From assembly GCF_003935895.2 (NCBI RefSeq), contig NZ_CP054058.1:248001-312000 (forward strand): DNA of 64,000 nt. The letters run 5' to 3'. Shown here one piece after another: positions 1-9,692 of this stretch (the stretch's first letter is position 1; each line of letters opens with the position of its first letter). The position numbers and the translations under genes are program-made. The notes beneath the pieces are model-generated. The model was not told the DNA's origin. It searched no databases and saw only the letters and a program-made list of their open reading frames with translations. This DNA is from Scandinavium goeteborgense (GTDB taxonomy: Bacteria; Pseudomonadota; Gammaproteobacteria; Enterobacterales; Enterobacteriaceae).

Positions 1-462
1 ATGTGGGTCGCCGGCGTGTCGCTGCTGGTGATGACCATCGTTATTCCCATCGGCATTTTTTCCCGCTACGTGCTGAACCAGGGGGAATCCTGGCCGGAGC
101 CGGTGGCCATTCTGTGCATGGTGACGTTCACCTTTATCGGCGCGGCGGTAGGCTACCGCGCCGGGTCGCACATCGCCGTCAACATGCTGACCGACCGTCT
201 GCCCGCCGCGCTGCAACGCGCTTCGGCACGGCTGGTTGATCTCATGATGCTGCTGATTACCGGGATGATGTTCTGGTACAGCTACGGGTTGTGCCTCGAT
301 TTATGGGATCAGCCGGTGGCGGAGTTTCCGCTGCTGACCTCTGGTGAAACGTATCTGCCGCTGCCGATTGGCTCGGCGGTGCTGATTCTGTTCGTTATTG
401 AGCGTCTGCTGTTCGGTTCTCAGGAGCACCGTCCGGTGGTCCTCATCGGTAACCACGGTTAA
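1..462 (+). CDS. TRAP transporter small permease (DctQ family), 5' partial
   Basis: This is the small membrane subunit of a tripartite ATP-independent periplasmic (TRAP) transporter, which imports organic acids using a solute-binding protein and an ion gradient. The visible 153 residues contain four hydrophobic segments (about 3-20, 33-50, 78-97, 118-137) and the RYVLNQGESWPEP loop that usually follows the first helix in DctQ proteins. The reading frame is open to the first base and the first helix starts at once, so the true start probably lies upstream of the window. The stop lies 10 bases before the large permease gene, as expected for an operon. The solute-binding protein gene is not in view, so the substrate cannot be named. 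Confidence 0.85.
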   Translation: MWVAGVSLLVMTIVIPIGIFSRYVLNQGESWPEPVAILCMVTFTFIGAAVGYRAGSHIAVNMLTDRLPAALQRASARLVDLMMLLITGMMFWYSYGLCLDLWDQPVAEFPLLTSGETYLPLPIGSAVLILFVIERLLFGSQEHRPVVLIGNHG

Positions 463-472
463 GGGGCGTCAG

Positions 473-1756
473 ATGGATGCGTTTATTCTGCTTTTCACCC
501 TCGCCATTTTGTTGGCTATTGGGATGCCGGTGGCCTTTGCCGTGGGGCTTAGCGCCGTGGCGGGGGCAATCTGGATTGAATTACCACTGGAAGCGTTGAT
601 GATTCAGATAACCAGCGGGGTGAATAAATTTACCCTGCTGGCGATTCCGTTCTTCATTCTCGCCGGGGCAATCATGGCGGAAGGCGGGATTGCTCGCCGA
701 CTGGTCAATTTCGCCTATCTGTTCGTGGGCTTCATTCGCGGCGGTTTGTCGCTGGTGAACATTGTGGCGTCCACCTTTTTCGGTGCGATTTCTGGTTCGT
801 CGGTGGCGGATACGGCATCTATCGGCAGCGTGATGATCCCGGAAATGGAGAAGAAAGGGTATCCACGCGAGTACGCAGCGGCGGTCACCGCCAGCGGTTC
901 GGTACAGGCGATCCTGATCCCGCCGAGCCACAACTCGGTGATTTATTCTCTGGCGGCAGGCGGGACGGTGTCTATTGCCTCGCTGTTTATCGCCGGGGTG
1001 TTGCCGGGCTTGCTGCTGGGCGTCAGCCTGATGGTGATGTGCCTCGCCTTCGCGAAAAAGCGCGGCTATCCGAAAGGCGAAGTCATTCCGTTTCGTCAGG
1101 CGGTGAAGATCTTCTTTGATGCGCTGTGGGGGTTGATGACGGTGGTCATCATTCTCGGCGGGATCCTTTCCGGCATTTTCACCGCGACGGAATCCGCGGC
1201 GGTGGCCTGCCTGTGGGCGTTCTTTGTCACCATGTTTATCTACCGTGACTACAAATGGAACGAGCTGCCGAAGCTGATGTACCGCACGGTCAAAACGGTC
1301 AGTATCGTGATGATCCTGATTGGTTTTGCTGCGGCGTTTGGTGCGGTGATGACCTACATGCAGCTGCCGACGCGCATCACCGAGTTCTTCACCACGCTTT
1401 CCAGCAACAAGTACGTGATTCTGATGTATCTCAACGTCATGTTGCTGTTGATTGGTACGCTGATGGACATGGCGCCGATCATCTTGATCCTGACGCCGGT
1501 GCTGTTACCGGTGACGAATTCACTGGGGATCGATCCGGTGCATTTCGGGATGATCATGATGGTAAACCTGGGGATCGGTTTGATTACCCCGCCGGTGGGA
1601 TCGGTGCTGTTTGTGGCCAGTGCGGTGAGTAAGCAGAAGATAGAAACCGTGGTTCGCGCGATGCTACCGTTCTACGGCATGCTGCTGGTGGTGCTGGCGA
1701 TGGTGACATACATTCCGGCGATTTCACTGTGGCTGCCGCATGTATTAGGGATGTAA
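473..1756 (+). CDS. TRAP transporter large permease (DctM family)
   Basis: This 427-residue protein is the channel-forming large subunit of a TRAP transporter. It has about a dozen hydrophobic segments along its whole length, the GxxSGSSVADTA-type motif near residues 100-113 and the LITPPVGSVLF motif near 365-375, both typical of DctM/YiaN. I chose the ATG at 473 because it gives the usual N-terminus (short hydrophobic helix, then GMPVAFAVG) and follows an AAGGGG-like ribosome site; the frame also stays open upstream inside the small permease gene. It is co-transcribed with the preceding small permease and converges on zntA. E. coli has tusA beside zntA instead, so this operon is an accessory arrangement. 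Confidence 0.92.
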   Translation: MDAFILLFTLAILLAIGMPVAFAVGLSAVAGAIWIELPLEALMIQITSGVNKFTLLAIPFFILAGAIMAEGGIARRLVNFAYLFVGFIRGGLSLVNIVASTFFGAISGSSVADTASIGSVMIPEMEKKGYPREYAAAVTASGSVQAILIPPSHNSVIYSLAAGGTVSIASLFIAGVLPGLLLGVSLMVMCLAFAKKRGYPKGEVIPFRQAVKIFFDALWGLMTVVIILGGILSGIFTATESAAVACLWAFFVTMFIYRDYKWNELPKLMYRTVKTVSIVMILIGFAAAFGAVMTYMQLPTRITEFFTTLSSNKYVILMYLNVMLLLIGTLMDMAPIILILTPVLLPVTNSLGIDPVHFGMIMMVNLGIGLITPPVGSVLFVASAVSKQKIETVVRAMLPFYGMLLVVLAMVTYIPAISLWLPHVLGM

Positions 1757-1760
1757 CGTT

Positions 1761-1840
1761 TCCCCTCACCCTGGCCCTCTCCCCAAAGGGGCGAGGGTTA
1801 GGGTGAGGGGTTGTTTTCTCCCTTTCCCAAAGGGAGAGGG
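1761..1840. repeat. boxC-like GC-rich palindromes between convergent genes
   Basis: Two adjacent palindromes fill the gap between the TRAP operon and zntA. One pairs CCCCTCACCCT with AGGGTGAGGGG around a CCCC/GGGG core (1764-1812). The second is CCCTTTCCCAAAGGGAGAGGG (about 1819-1840). The same wording recurs at 15137, 21104 and 46556. They resemble the boxC family of enterobacterial repeats and may act as a bidirectional terminator. Confidence 0.6.
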
Positions 1841-1842
1841 GA

Positions 1843-4056
1843 TTACACCTTCCGATTCAACAACCGCAACGCATTCGCCGTTACCAGCACCGTAGCCCCC
1901 GTATCGGCCAGAACTGCCAGCCACAGGCCGGTGATGCCGAGCAGCGTAGTGACCAGGAAGACCGCTTTCAGTCCCAGCGCAATCGTAATGTTCTGGCGGA
2001 TGTTGGCGCGGGTCGCGCGGGCAATGCTGATCATCTGCGCCAGGCCCGTCAGACGATTGCCGGTCAGCGCTGCGTCGGCAGTTTCCAGCGCTACGTCCGT
2101 CCCGCTTCCCATCGCAATGCCAATCGTTGACGCTTTCATCGCTGGTGCATCGTTGATGCCGTCGCCCACCATCGCCAGTGGAGCCTGCTGATTGAGCGTG
2201 GTCACGGCACTCACCTTATCCGCAGGCAGCAGCCCGGCGCGGAAATCCAGCCCCAGTTCATTAGCAATCACCGCCGCTGCCCGTGGGTTATCACCGGTCA
2301 GGATGACGCCCTGAACGCCCAGCGCATTCAACGCGCTGACCGCTTCGCGAGCGTCGTCCCGCAGCGTATCGCGCAACGCCAGAATGCCTTGCAGCCGCTG
2401 ATTTTTAACCACCACGACCACCGTTTGTCCGGCCTCTTCCAGCGCCCTGATTTGCGCCGCCTGATCTTCGGCCGGGAATTTATCCCCGGCGCAAATCAGC
2501 ACCTTCTCGCCATTCACGTCGGCTTCGATGCCTGACCCGGCCAGCGCCCGCTGGTTCTGAGCCTCGGGCAGCGTGAGGTGGCGCGCATTCGCTTCGTTGA
2601 TAATCGCCGTCGCCAGCGGGTGACTGGAACCTTGCTCCACAGCTGCCGCCAGCGCCAGAAGCGCATCTTCGGTGGTGCCATTCAGCGCTACGATGTTCGT
2701 CACGCGCGGTTTGCCGACGGTCAGCGTCCCGGTTTTGTCGAAGGCGATATGATGAATACGACCGAGCTGTTCCAGTGCCGCGCCGCCCTTAATCAATGCG
2801 CCCCGACGCGCCGCCGCAGCCAGACCCGAGGTAATTGCCGCCGGGGTGGAAATCACCAGCGCGCACGGACAGCCAATCAGCAATAGCGTCAGACCTTTGT
2901 AAATCCACGGCTGCCACTCAGCGCCTGCCAGCAGCGGCGGTAAAACCGCAACCAGCAGCGCGACCAGCATAATCGCCGGGGTGTAAATCCGGCTAAAGCG
3001 ATCAATAAAGCGTTCAATCGGTGCCCGGCGTTCTTCGGCCTCTTCAATCAGGCGCAGAATGCGGTCGATGGCGCTGTCGCCCGGTTCGGACGTCACGCTC
3101 AGTTGCACCAGGCGGTCAACACTGGTGGCTCCGGCAGGCACGCTTTCGCCGGTGAGGCGTTCGACGGGTACCGATTCGCCAGTGAGTGCGCTTTCGTCAA
3201 AGCTGGCAAACGCGGAAATCAGTTTACAGTCGGCGGGCAGACGGCCCCCAGCGGCGACTTCAATCACATCGTTCGGGCGTAAATCCCGCTGGGCCACGGT
3301 TTCACGCTGGCCGTCACGCACCCGCACGGCGGTGTCGGGTTTTAACGCCATCAAGGCGCTGACGCCTTTGCGGGCGCGGCTGGCGGCCCAGCCTTCAAGA
3401 CGTTCCCCGATGATAAACAGCAGCAATACCATCGCCGCCTCTGCCGTCGCGCCGATAAACAACGCCCCGATCGCCGCCACGCTCATCAGCGTTTCGATGG
3501 CAAACCAGCTGCCGGTTTTGATCAGACGCAGCGCCTGGCGCGCAATCGGGAACAGCCCAACCAGGGTAGTGGCGATAAAGGCGAAATTGCCGAGGGGATG
3601 GTTTATCTGCGTCAGCCCCCAGCTGATAGCCATCAGGAGGATAAGTACCATCAGCGGGAGATTTTCTTTCAGACGAGAAGGCGCAGGCGCTTGCGGCGCA
3701 TCTTCGCTACGCAAGACATAACCCGCGCTGGCGACGGCGGTTTCAACCTGGGCGCGAATATCGCTTTCGGCATCGACCAGCAGTTTTTCGGTGGTGAACA
3801 GCACCTGAACCTGGTTGACCCCGCTCACCTGGCGCACGGCATTTTCGACTTTGCGTGCACAGGCGGCGCAGTCCATGCCGTTGACCAGCCAGCTGTAGCG
3901 GGTACCAGAAGCGGGAGAGAGGACCGGAGCAGACTCAGGCTGTGAGCCGCCGCAGCACGCGCCGTGATCGTGATGCGGTGCCGTTACCGGAGCAGGCGTG
4001 AAGGTCGTTTTCGCGAACTGAGGCGCGGGTTTGGCTTTGGCGTCTGGAGTCGACAT
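1843..4056 (-). CDS. zntA: Zn(II)/Cd(II)/Pb(II)-exporting P-type ATPase
   Basis: ZntA pumps Zn, Cd and Pb out of the cytoplasm at the expense of ATP. The 737-residue protein has a His/Cys-rich N-terminal tail (H28, H29, H31, C34, C35), a heavy-metal-associated domain with GMDCAAC at 60-66, the actuator motif LTGES near 291-295, the transport-site CPC motif at 396-398 and the phosphorylated Asp440 in DKTGTL. GDGINDAPA lies near the C-terminus. Length and sequence match E. coli ZntA (732 residues). The start ATG at 4056 lies downstream of a MerR-type promoter (4096-4127), so induction by ZntR is expected. The gene stands alone and converges on the TRAP operon. Confidence 0.98.
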   Translation of the reverse strand: MSTPDAKAKPAPQFAKTTFTPAPVTAPHHDHGACCGGSQPESAPVLSPASGTRYSWLVNGMDCAACARKVENAVRQVSGVNQVQVLFTTEKLLVDAESDIRAQVETAVASAGYVLRSEDAPQAPAPSRLKENLPLMVLILLMAISWGLTQINHPLGNFAFIATTLVGLFPIARQALRLIKTGSWFAIETLMSVAAIGALFIGATAEAAMVLLLFIIGERLEGWAASRARKGVSALMALKPDTAVRVRDGQRETVAQRDLRPNDVIEVAAGGRLPADCKLISAFASFDESALTGESVPVERLTGESVPAGATSVDRLVQLSVTSEPGDSAIDRILRLIEEAEERRAPIERFIDRFSRIYTPAIMLVALLVAVLPPLLAGAEWQPWIYKGLTLLLIGCPCALVISTPAAITSGLAAAARRGALIKGGAALEQLGRIHHIAFDKTGTLTVGKPRVTNIVALNGTTEDALLALAAAVEQGSSHPLATAIINEANARHLTLPEAQNQRALAGSGIEADVNGEKVLICAGDKFPAEDQAAQIRALEEAGQTVVVVVKNQRLQGILALRDTLRDDAREAVSALNALGVQGVILTGDNPRAAAVIANELGLDFRAGLLPADKVSAVTTLNQQAPLAMVGDGINDAPAMKASTIGIAMGSGTDVALETADAALTGNRLTGLAQMISIARATRANIRQNITIALGLKAVFLVTTLLGITGLWLAVLADTGATVLVTANALRLLNRKV

Positions 4057-4095
4057 GGCACTCTCCTGTTACTGATAATTTTCTCAATAACACAG

Positions 4096-4127
4096 AGCAT
4101 ACACTTTGGAGTCGACTCCAGAGTCAA
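4096..4127 (-). promoter_or_regulatory. ZntR-type (MerR family) promoter and operator of zntA
   Basis: On the minus strand a -35 TTGACT (4122-4127) and a -10 TATGCT (4096-4101) are separated by 20 bp, the over-long spacing typical of MerR-family promoters. The spacer and -35 overlap a near-perfect palindrome, ACTCTGGAGTCGACTCCAAAGT read on the minus strand, at 4103-4124. This matches the known E. coli zntA operator, where Zn-ZntR untwists the promoter to activate it. Confidence 0.93.
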
Positions 4128-4135
4128 GCCTCTTT

Positions 4136-4762
4136 TTACAAGTACAGCGCGCGGACGATCAAAAAGTGTCCGGCGAAGTAGCACGCCGAGGAAATGGCGG
4201 TATCGGCGCGGAAGCGGCGACGGTAGTGACTGCCCAGCCACACGATATTGCCGATCAGCAGCAGCGTTGCGCCCAGGAAGGCGGAAAGCGCGGTATCCAC
4301 CGGTCTGAAGAACCACAGCTCACCCGCCAGCCACACCATCACCAGCGTCATCGCAATAAACGTACACACCGGCAGACGCAGCTCTTCAAGGCGCGACCAG
4401 ATAACGGCGATCAGCAGCGCGCCAATCACCAGCAGCACCAACGGCAGCGGCCAGAAGAACGACAGCGTCATCTGGCTGGCGAACCAAATCGTATACAGCA
4501 GATGAGAAAGGAAGAACGCACCCACCGCGTACAGCATGCGTTCGCGCGACAGCAGCGTCAGTGCATCGCCAATCAGCGACGCACACAGGCCCGCCAGCAC
4601 TAAATAACTGATTGCGTTAAACATCGGGGCCTGCCAGGCGAGAAGCAGCAGCAGAATCAGCGTGACGGGTTTAAACACCCAGCGCTGCCAGACCGGGCCA
4701 CGGTAGGAAGCGTCGACATAAAGCCAACCGGATAAACAGACCGCAATAAATGACCACAACAT
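4136..4762 (-). CDS. yhhN: YhhN (TMEM86/lysoplasmalogenase family) membrane protein
   Basis: This 208-residue protein is almost entirely hydrophobic, with about eight transmembrane segments, and has the same length as E. coli YhhN. The YhhN family (Pfam YhhN) includes animal TMEM86B lysoplasmalogenases, which cleave the vinyl-ether bond of lysoplasmalogens. Conserved polar residues of the family are visible in GDALTLL (about 64-70) and GSHYRRRF. The bacterial substrate is unknown, so the enzymatic role is inferred from the family only. It is transcribed with the same polarity as zntA, and the zntA promoter lies just beyond its stop codon. Confidence 0.9.
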   Translation of the reverse strand: MLWSFIAVCLSGWLYVDASYRGPVWQRWVFKPVTLILLLLLAWQAPMFNAISYLVLAGLCASLIGDALTLLSRERMLYAVGAFFLSHLLYTIWFASQMTLSFFWPLPLVLLVIGALLIAVIWSRLEELRLPVCTFIAMTLVMVWLAGELWFFRPVDTALSAFLGATLLLIGNIVWLGSHYRRRFRADTAISSACYFAGHFLIVRALYL

Positions 4763-4902
4763 AATAAGTCCTTGTATCTGTTATTGATGTATAAGATCTC
4801 TCCACTTCAGTGTAGTGGCGCGGGGTGGCAGATGGCAATGCCGGTGCAGGCAAGGTATCCTGCTTTGCGTCAATTCTTAGAAGACAGTGAGAGAATCCTC
4901 CA

Positions 4903-5259
4903 ATGAGCAAAATGCCGCTCTTTTTTGTGATTGTGGTGGCGATAATTGTCGTTGCCGCGTCGTTCCGTTTCGTGTCACAGCGTCGTGAAAAGATGGAAAA
5001 CGAGGCCGCACCGCTGCAACAAAAGCAGGTGGTGGTGACCAACAAACGTGAAAAGGTATTGAACGACCGACGTTCACGACAGCAAACCGTCGCCCCGGCG
5101 GGCAGCGATATGCGTTATGAAGCGAGCTTTAAGCCGGACACCGGCGGGCTGGAAATGACGTATCGTCTGGATGAGAAGGCGTATCACGCGTTGAACGTGG
5201 GTGACAGAGGCACGCTGAGCTACAAAGGTTCACAGTTTGTGGCGTTCACGGTGCCATGA
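4903..5259 (+). CDS. yhhM: DUF2500 domain protein YhhM
   Basis: This is a 118-residue protein with one N-terminal membrane anchor (residues 4-21), a charged coil rich in K/R/E (26-60), and a compact C-terminal domain ending in YKGSQFVAF. It matches E. coli YhhM (DUF2500), whose function is unknown. The start ATG at 4903 is preceded by a GAGAATCCTCC stretch. The gene is transcribed away from yhhN, and a single REP unit lies just after its stop. Confidence 0.9.
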   Translation: MSKMPLFFVIVVAIIVVAASFRFVSQRREKMENEAAPLQQKQVVVTNKREKVLNDRRSRQQTVAPAGSDMRYEASFKPDTGGLEMTYRLDEKAYHALNVGDRGTLSYKGSQFVAFTVP

Positions 5260-5265
5260 TTAAGT

Positions 5266-5292
5266 GCCCGGCAAGCGCGAGTGCCGCCGGGC
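5266..5292. repeat. REP unit
   Basis: GCCCGGC and GCCGGGC-type arms enclose AAGCGCGAGTGCC in the 40-bp gap between the convergent genes yhhM and yhhL. This is the standard enterobacterial repetitive extragenic palindrome, here a single unit. Confidence 0.8.
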
Positions 5293-5299
5293 AAAAACA

Positions 5300-5581
5300 T
5301 TACTTTTTCTTTGTCGGCGTCAATTTCATCTTCTTCTGCCAGGCAATCAGTTCAAATACCCCAAACAGGAATACGCGAACCGACTCGCCGCGGGTCATTT
5401 GCGGGCCGTCCTTCGGCAGCGTGGCTTTCAGCAGGGTCATTTGCAGGCCGTGCATCAGGATCATGAAAATCAGCGCCACGTTGACGAAGATATTCACCGG
5501 GAATTTGAACGGGTGCAGAACGTTGAGGACCAAAAAGGCCCAGACGCAAAGCATGAGCAGGCGGCCAATATTAAGCAGCAT
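5300..5581 (-). CDS. yhhL: DUF1145 family protein YhhL
   Basis: This small membrane protein (93 residues from the chosen start) has two hydrophobic segments (about 3-22 and 29-50) and the LPKDGPQMT motif of the E. coli YhhL/DUF1145 family. I chose the ATG at 5581 rather than the upstream ATG at 5602 because it has a well-spaced AAGGAA and yields the family N-terminus MLLNIGRLLML. It overlaps the end of rsmD by 11 bases, so the two genes are probably translationally coupled. The function is unknown. Confidence 0.85.
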   Translation of the reverse strand: MLLNIGRLLMLCVWAFLVLNVLHPFKFPVNIFVNVALIFMILMHGLQMTLLKATLPKDGPQMTRGESVRVFLFGVFELIAWQKKMKLTPTKKK

Positions 5582-6167
5582 TATTATTTCCTTGTGCTTC
5601 ACGTTGATAAAGGCGATAAGCGACCTGACCGGCCACCTTTTCGCGGTATAAATCCCAGTGCGAGGGAACTAACGGCAGGCCGTTTTCTACTTCGCTTTCA
5701 ACATAAATCAGTGCGTCGTCCGCCAGCCAGCCGTTCGTTTCCAGCAGATTCAGCGTCTCGTCGAGCAACCCTTTACGGAACGGCGGGTCGATAAAGACCA
5801 CATCGTGCGGCGTGCCAGGCTGTGCAAGGAACGTCAGGCTGTTGGTATTAACTACTTTCGCGTGGCTGGCGTTAAGCGTCGCGAGGTTTTTTTGTAACTG
5901 TTGTGCCACGTGGCGATCCATTTCCAGCAGGGTCGCACTGGCGGCATAACGCGACAGCGCTTCCAGCCCCAACGCGCCGCTACCGGCGAAACAATCGAGG
6001 CAGCGGGCATCAACCATATGCGGCGCAAGCCAGTTAAACAGCGTCTCACGGACGCGGTCGGTGGTCGGGCGCAGGCCTGGGCTGTCCGGAACAGGGAGCT
6101 TACGGCCCCGCCATTGCCCGCCTATAATGCGGATCTGGCCGCTGCCGGAGTGGTTTGGTTTTTTCAT
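5571..6167 (-). CDS. rsmD: 16S rRNA m2G966 methyltransferase
   Basis: RsmD methylates N2 of G966 in 16S rRNA within the assembled 30S subunit. The 198-residue protein has an N-terminal IIGGQWRGRKLP segment, the S-adenosylmethionine-binding motif DCFAGSGALG (58-67) and the catalytic DPPF motif (127-130). Length equals that of the E. coli protein. It is followed by the overlapping yhhL gene and diverges from ftsY, the same layout as in E. coli. Confidence 0.97.
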   Translation of the reverse strand: MKKPNHSGSGQIRIIGGQWRGRKLPVPDSPGLRPTTDRVRETLFNWLAPHMVDARCLDCFAGSGALGLEALSRYAASATLLEMDRHVAQQLQKNLATLNASHAKVVNTNSLTFLAQPGTPHDVVFIDPPFRKGLLDETLNLLETNGWLADDALIYVESEVENGLPLVPSHWDLYREKVAGQVAYRLYQREAQGNNNAA

Positions 6168-6359
6168 ATCTATGCTCAGCTCAATGCCGGATTACTGTTC
6201 CAGGCGGTGATGCGCGTTAAGTTAAGTGATAGACTATTTCATCATTTTTTTAGCTTCCATGTACATAGACCTCAATAATTCTGGTTTCATTAAACCTGAA
6301 GTATGAAGGGATAGCGGTAACGCAGTACAGGGAATCAACAGCGAAGAGCGTGCTCGCAA

Positions 6360-7973
6360 ATGGCAAAAGACAAAAAAAGAGGCTTTTTCTCCTGGCTGGG
6401 TTTTGGACAGAAAGAAGAAGAGCAGCAACAGGAAGCCGAACAGCAGCAAAGCGAAGCGCAGCCAGCGCCCGCAGAGCCTGTCATTGAGCAGGACACTCAG
6501 GAAGCTGCTGACGCCGTAACGGTTGAACCTGTTGCGGAACAGGACGTTGAACGCCTCGCTGAACCCGAAGTGGAAGTGACCGCGCACAGCGAAGCAGAGA
6601 CCGATGCCTTCGCCGAAGACGTGGTTGAGGTGACCGAAGAGGTCGCTCAAAGCGCCATCGTGCAGCCGGTTGAGCCGGAAGTTGTGGTCGTCGCGCCGGT
6701 GGAAGAACCACGCGTTGACGCCGAGGCTGAAGCCGTTATCGAACACGAAGCGCTGCCGCTGCCGGAAGAGATTGCCGAAGAAGAGCCGGCGGTCGTTATC
6801 GAAGAAGAAGCCGTTGTTGCGCATCAGGTGCAAGCCGAAGAAGCGACTCCGGTTGAAACCGTTGTTGAAGAAACTGGGGCGGAAGACGTTGTCGAAGAAG
6901 AAGATTTCGCCGACGTTGAACTGAGCGACGACGAGCTTGAAGCGCAGGCGCTGGCCGCCGCCGATGCGGCAGAAAATGCCATCGACGCGCCGGAAGAAAC
7001 GGCAGAAGAAGCCAGCGACCCACAAACACAGCAGGAACAGGAGCGGCCGACCAAAGAGGGCTTCTTCGCGCGTCTCAAACGCAGCCTGCTGAAAACCAAA
7101 GAAAACCTCGGTTCCGGATTTATCAGTCTGTTCCGCGGCAAGAAAATCGATGATGATCTGTTTGAAGAGCTGGAAGAACAGCTGCTGATTGCCGACGTCG
7201 GCGTGGAAACCACCCGCAAAATCATCGCCAATCTGACCGAAGGCGCGAGCCGCAAGCAGCTGCGTGATGCCGAAGCGCTGTACGGTCTGCTGAAAGATGA
7301 AATGAGCGAAATCCTCGCAAAAGTGGAAGAGCCGCTTAATATTGAAGGCAAAACGCCGTTTGTTATCCTGATGGTCGGCGTCAACGGCGTGGGTAAAACC
7401 ACCACCATTGGCAAGCTGGCGCGTCAGTTTGAGCAGCAGGGTAAATCGGTCATGCTGGCGGCGGGTGATACCTTCCGTGCTGCGGCGGTTGAGCAGCTCC
7501 AGGTCTGGGGCCAGCGCAATGATATTCCGGTGATTGCTCAGCATACCGGGGCCGATTCCGCATCGGTGATTTTCGATGCCATTCAGGCCGCGAAAGCCCG
7601 TAACGTGGATGTGCTGATTGCCGACACCGCAGGGCGTTTGCAGAACAAATCGCACCTGATGGAAGAATTGAAGAAGATTGTCCGCGTAATGAAAAAGCTC
7701 GACGAAGATGCGCCGCATGAAATCATGCTGACCATCGATGCGAGTACGGGTCAGAACGCCATCAGCCAGGCGAAGCTGTTCCACGAAGCAGTTGGGCTGA
7801 CGGGCATCACATTGACTAAACTGGACGGGACCGCCAAGGGTGGCGTTATCTTCTCGGTGGCCGATCAGTTCGGCATTCCGATTCGCTACATTGGCGTTGG
7901 CGAACGTATCGAAGATTTGCGTCCGTTTAAATCGGACGATTTTATTGAGGCACTTTTTGCCCGAGAGGATTAA
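6360..7973 (+). CDS. ftsY: Signal recognition particle receptor FtsY
   Basis: FtsY is the membrane-associated GTPase that receives SRP-ribosome complexes and hands them to SecYEG. The 537-residue protein starts with a basic lipid-binding segment ([13 protein letters not shown]), continues with a very acidic A domain (about 18-225, rich in E, V and A) and ends with the NG domain. GTPase motifs are visible: GVNGVGKTT at 340-348, DTFRAAA, DTAGR and [10 protein letters not shown]. coli FtsY has 497 residues; the extra length lies in the acidic domain, and the NG domain is highly conserved. It heads the ftsY-ftsE-ftsX operon, with two bases between its stop and ftsE. Confidence 0.98.
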   Translation: MAKDKKRGFFSWLGFGQKEEEQQQEAEQQQSEAQPAPAEPVIEQDTQEAADAVTVEPVAEQDVERLAEPEVEVTAHSEAETDAFAEDVVEVTEEVAQSAIVQPVEPEVVVVAPVEEPRVDAEAEAVIEHEALPLPEEIAEEEPAVVIEEEAVVAHQVQAEEATPVETVVEETGAEDVVEEEDFADVELSDDELEAQALAAADAAENAIDAPEETAEEASDPQTQQEQERPTKEGFFARLKRSLLKTKENLGSGFISLFRGKKIDDDLFEELEEQLLIADVGVETTRKIIANLTEGASRKQLRDAEALYGLLKDEMSEILAKVEEPLNIEGKTPFVILMVGVNGVGKTTTIGKLARQFEQQGKSVMLAAGDTFRAAAVEQLQVWGQRNDIPVIAQHTGADSASVIFDAIQAAKARNVDVLIADTAGRLQNKSHLMEELKKIVRVMKKLDEDAPHEIMLTIDASTGQNAISQAKLFHEAVGLTGITLTKLDGTAKGGVIFSVADQFGIPIRYIGVGERIEDLRPFKSDDFIEALFARED

Positions 7974-7975
7974 CA

Positions 7976-8641
7976 ATGATTCGCTTTGAACAAGTCAGCA
8001 AAGCCTATCTCGGTGGGAGACAAGCGCTGCAGGGGATTAACTTCCAGCTGCAGCCGGGTGAGATGGCCTTTCTGACCGGCCACTCCGGCGCGGGGAAAAG
8101 TACCCTGCTGAAGCTCATTTGCGGTATCGAGCGTCCCAGCACCGGGAAGATCTGGTTTAGCGGCCACGACATCAGCCGCCTGAAACACCGCGAAGTGCCG
8201 TTCCTGCGTCGCCAGATTGGGATGATCTTCCAGGATCACCATCTGCTGATGGACCGCACCGTGTTTGATAACGTCGCCATCCCGCTGATCATCGCGGGGG
8301 CCAGCTTCGATGACATTCGTCGTCGCGTCTCGGCGGCGCTGGATAAGGTCGGGCTGCTCGACAAAGCGAAAAACTTACCGATTCAACTTTCTGGCGGTGA
8401 ACAACAACGCGTGGGCATTGCCCGGGCGGTGGTGAACAAACCGGCGGTACTGCTGGCGGATGAACCGACCGGTAACCTCGATGAGGCGCTGTCGGAAGGC
8501 ATTCTGCGCCTGTTTGAAGAGTTTAACCGCGTTGGGGTAACGGTATTGATGGCGACCCACGACATGGGTCTGATTTCCAGCCGTTCATACCGACAGCTGA
8601 CGCTCAGCGACGGGCATTTGCACGGAGGCTACGGTGAATAA
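7976..8641 (+). CDS. ftsE: Cell division ATP-binding protein FtsE
   Basis: FtsE is the ATPase of the FtsEX complex, which activates amidases at the septum through EnvC and helps assemble the divisome. The 221-residue protein shows Walker [10 protein letters not shown] (35-43), the signature LSGGEQQR (138-145), Walker B with D162-E163 ([11 protein letters not shown]) and a switch histidine in ATHD. It overlaps ftsX by 8 bases and lies directly behind ftsY. Confidence 0.98.
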   Translation: MIRFEQVSKAYLGGRQALQGINFQLQPGEMAFLTGHSGAGKSTLLKLICGIERPSTGKIWFSGHDISRLKHREVPFLRRQIGMIFQDHHLLMDRTVFDNVAIPLIIAGASFDDIRRRVSAALDKVGLLDKAKNLPIQLSGGEQQRVGIARAVVNKPAVLLADEPTGNLDEALSEGILRLFEEFNRVGVTVLMATHDMGLISSRSYRQLTLSDGHLHGGYGE

Positions 8642-9692
8642 ACGCGATGCGATGAATCACATCCGGCAGTTCGGCAACCGTTTTGACCGGCTGCGTAACT
8701 CTGCGAGAGGCGGTAACAACAACGGCGGCAACGTGCCGAAACGCGCGAAGTCTTCCCCGAAGCCGAACTCCCGCAAAACCAACGTGTTTAACGAGCAGGT
8801 GCGTTACGCCTTTAACGGCGCCTTGCAGGACCTGAAAAGCAAACCGCTGGCCACCTTCCTGACGGTGATGGTGATCGCCATCTCCCTGACGCTGCCGAGT
8901 GTGTGTTACATGGTTTACAAGAACGTGAACACCGCGGCGTCGCAGTATTATCCGTCGCCGCAAATCACGGTGTATCTCGAAAAAACACTGGACGATGACG
9001 CGGCAGCGCGAGTCGTCGGGCAGCTGCAGGCCGAACAGGGCGTGGATAAGGTGAATTACCTGTCCCGTGATGAAGCGTTGGGCGAGTTCCGTAACTGGTC
9101 TGGCTTTGGCGGCGCGCTGGATATGCTGGAAGAGAACCCGCTTCCCGCGGTGGCGATTGTCATTCCAAAGCTCGATTTCCAGGGCACTGATTCGCTGAAC
9201 ACCCTGCGTGACCGTGTGTCACGTATTCAGGGCGTGGATGAAGTGCGCATGGATGACAGCTGGTTCGCACGACTTTCTTCCATCACCGGCCTGGTTGGAC
9301 GCGTGGCGGCGATGATTGGCGTGCTAATGATTGCGGCGGTGTTCCTCGTCATTGGTAACAGCGTGCGTCTGAGCATCTTTGCGCGTCGCGACACCATCAA
9401 CGTCCAGAAGCTTATCGGCGCAACCGACGGCTTTATCCTGCGTCCTTTCCTGTATGGCGGGGCGCTGTTGGGCTTCTCCGGTGCGTTCTTGTCGCTCATC
9501 CTGTCCGAAATTCTGGTGCTGCGTTTGTCATCGGCAGTCACGGAAGTGGCGAAAGTGTTTGGCACCCAGTTTGAACTCAGTGGTTTAGGCCTGGATGAAT
9601 GTTTGCTGATGCTGATTGTTTGTTCAATGATTGGCTGGATTGCCGCCTGGCTGGCGACGGTACAACATTTACGCCACTTTACGCCGGAATAA
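8634..9692 (+). CDS. ftsX: Cell division protein FtsX
   Basis: FtsX is the membrane partner of FtsE; its periplasmic loop recruits EnvC to switch on peptidoglycan amidases. The 352-residue protein has a long basic cytoplasmic N-terminus (1-75), one membrane helix (about 76-98), a large periplasmic domain (about 99-220) and three C-terminal helices, as in the FtsX/MacB family. The start codon overlaps the end of ftsE. No clear terminator follows, but a strong inverted repeat sits at 9707-9754. Confidence 0.97.
   Translation: MNKRDAMNHIRQFGNRFDRLRNSARGGNNNGGNVPKRAKSSPKPNSRKTNVFNEQVRYAFNGALQDLKSKPLATFLTVMVIAISLTLPSVCYMVYKNVNTAASQYYPSPQITVYLEKTLDDDAAARVVGQLQAEQGVDKVNYLSRDEALGEFRNWSGFGGALDMLEENPLPAVAIVIPKLDFQGTDSLNTLRDRVSRIQGVDEVRMDDSWFARLSSITGLVGRVAAMIGVLMIAAVFLVIGNSVRLSIFARRDTINVQKLIGATDGFILRPFLYGGALLGFSGAFLSLILSEILVLRLSSAVTEVAKVFGTQFELSGLGLDECLLMLIVCSMIGWIAAWLATVQHLRHFTPE

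Noticed and set aside
6234-7976. Open frame of 580 codons antisense to ftsY
   Set aside because: It arises from the E/A/V-rich codon pattern of ftsY on the other strand; the product is Phe/Arg/Gln-rich without any domain, and ftsY is certain.
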